64,000 bases of DNA, from assembly GCA_030448265.1 (NCBI GenBank), contig JAUJNG010000025.1, positions 1-64,000 of the forward strand. Direction: 5' to 3'. The first letter of the stretch is position 1. The number at the start of each line of letters is the position of its first letter. Shown here one piece after another: positions 63,840 to 64,000 of the stretch. Made by a program: the position numbers and the translations under genes. The notes beneath the pieces are model-generated. The model was not told the DNA's origin, did no database searches, and saw only the letters and a program-made list of their open reading frames with translations. Origin of the DNA: Abditibacterium sp. Its GTDB lineage: Bacteria > Armatimonadota > Abditibacteriia > Abditibacteriales > Abditibacteriaceae.

Positions 63840-64000
63840 GTGGAGAAGAGCCGCGACGTGTTGACCGGTTCCCTGTCCACATGTTGGGTGTGTAACCGTC
63901 AAAAACCCCCGCCGCCAATGTATATGATTTATCATGAGACACCCACAGTGGCGGACACATACCCATTAACCGCATTAAGGCCACGCGGGTTTACATTGAG
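63840..64000. other. right contig edge, no feature
   Basis: After the methyltransferase stop I see no gene or recognisable site. The last ~100 bases are of different character from the rest of the window (short A/C/G runs) and may be of low quality. Confidence 0.4.

Noticed and set aside
1-64000. tRNA and rRNA genes
   Set aside because: I scanned intergenic spaces for the TpsiC-arm pattern and CCA-like ends and for rRNA-like conserved blocks and saw none; a covariance-model scan would be needed to be certain.

Overview
The window is about 64 kb of GC-rich, densely coded bacterial chromosome with no rRNA or tRNA gene that I could find. The gene content suggests a Gram-negative-type (diderm) bacterium from a poorly sampled phylum. 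It has a heptose/Kdo lipopolysaccharide core cluster, the LL-diaminopimelate aminotransferase lysine route, a DUF1559-type prepilin-like protein, a copper-amine-oxidase-N 'stalk domain' protein, DUF5693, and several Uma2-family genes. This mix fits Armatimonadota/Abditibacteriota best, but that is inference from gene families and not a phylogenetic result. The first ~110 bases and the last ~100 bases are homopolymer-rich and look like contig edges.

Layout. 0.1-3 kb: clpS, an exported protein, dapL. 3.1-6.7 kb: lutABC (lactate/L-lactate oxidation), with a low-GC exported gene wedged between lutB and lutC. 6.7-8.6 kb: a GH127-like arabinofuranosidase gene with an internal amber codon. 9.1-9.7 kb: a decayed IS200/IS605 element, directly upstream of rplU-rpmA. 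11-13.5 kb: a large Ser/Thr kinase with a zinc-ribbon insert and membrane tail. 13.6-19.6 kb: ruvA, an MBL hydrolase, small membrane proteins, a GT2 glycosyltransferase, a TPR protein and an unknown zinc/propeller-like protein. 19.8-23.7 kb: envelope proteins. 23.8-26.3 kb: proB and obgE. 26.4-29.2 kb: a VOC dioxygenase, a coiled-coil protein, an AlkA-type glycosylase and an L,D-transpeptidase. 29.2-30.3 kb: a low-GC islet of two small genes, each followed by an attC-like site. 30.3-34.7 kb: lemA, DUF3137, a lipid kinase and a purple-acid-phosphatase-like enzyme. 34.9-36.8 kb: three tandem Uma2 genes. 36.8-38.8 kb: glyQS, then an exported protein whose N-terminus is a copy of the glyQS start. 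39-43.8 kb: a sulfatase, a GH116 glucosylceramidase-like enzyme and a PhyH dioxygenase. 43.9-49 kb: a phosphodiesterase-like protein, a flavoprotein, a rhodanese, an M16 peptidase and a type-5 uracil-DNA glycosylase. 49.1-55.7 kb: the LPS core cluster on the minus strand (RfaE2-KdsB fusion, RfaE1, an unknown conserved protein, frameshifted GT9, LPS-kinase-like, GT4). 55.7-59.5 kb: tsaD, a GspS/YgiC-like ATP-grasp, a Gly-rich lipoprotein, rimI and tsaB. 59.8-63.8 kb: DUF5693, a 5'-nucleotidase C-terminal-domain protein and a methyltransferase.

The most striking feature is at the scale of the whole window. About twenty-five long inverted repeats (roughly 30-220 bp, often with near-perfect arms) of several unrelated families sit between genes, about one per 2.5 kb. 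Many start within a few bases of a stop codon or supply the stop codon itself. Two abut start codons in the lut operon, and some are nested inside one another. Other points worth checking are the glyQS 5' duplication, the heptanucleotide repeat joining rfaE2 to kdsB in frame, the attC-like cassette islet, and the DUF5693 gene whose conserved N-terminus has no canonical start codon.
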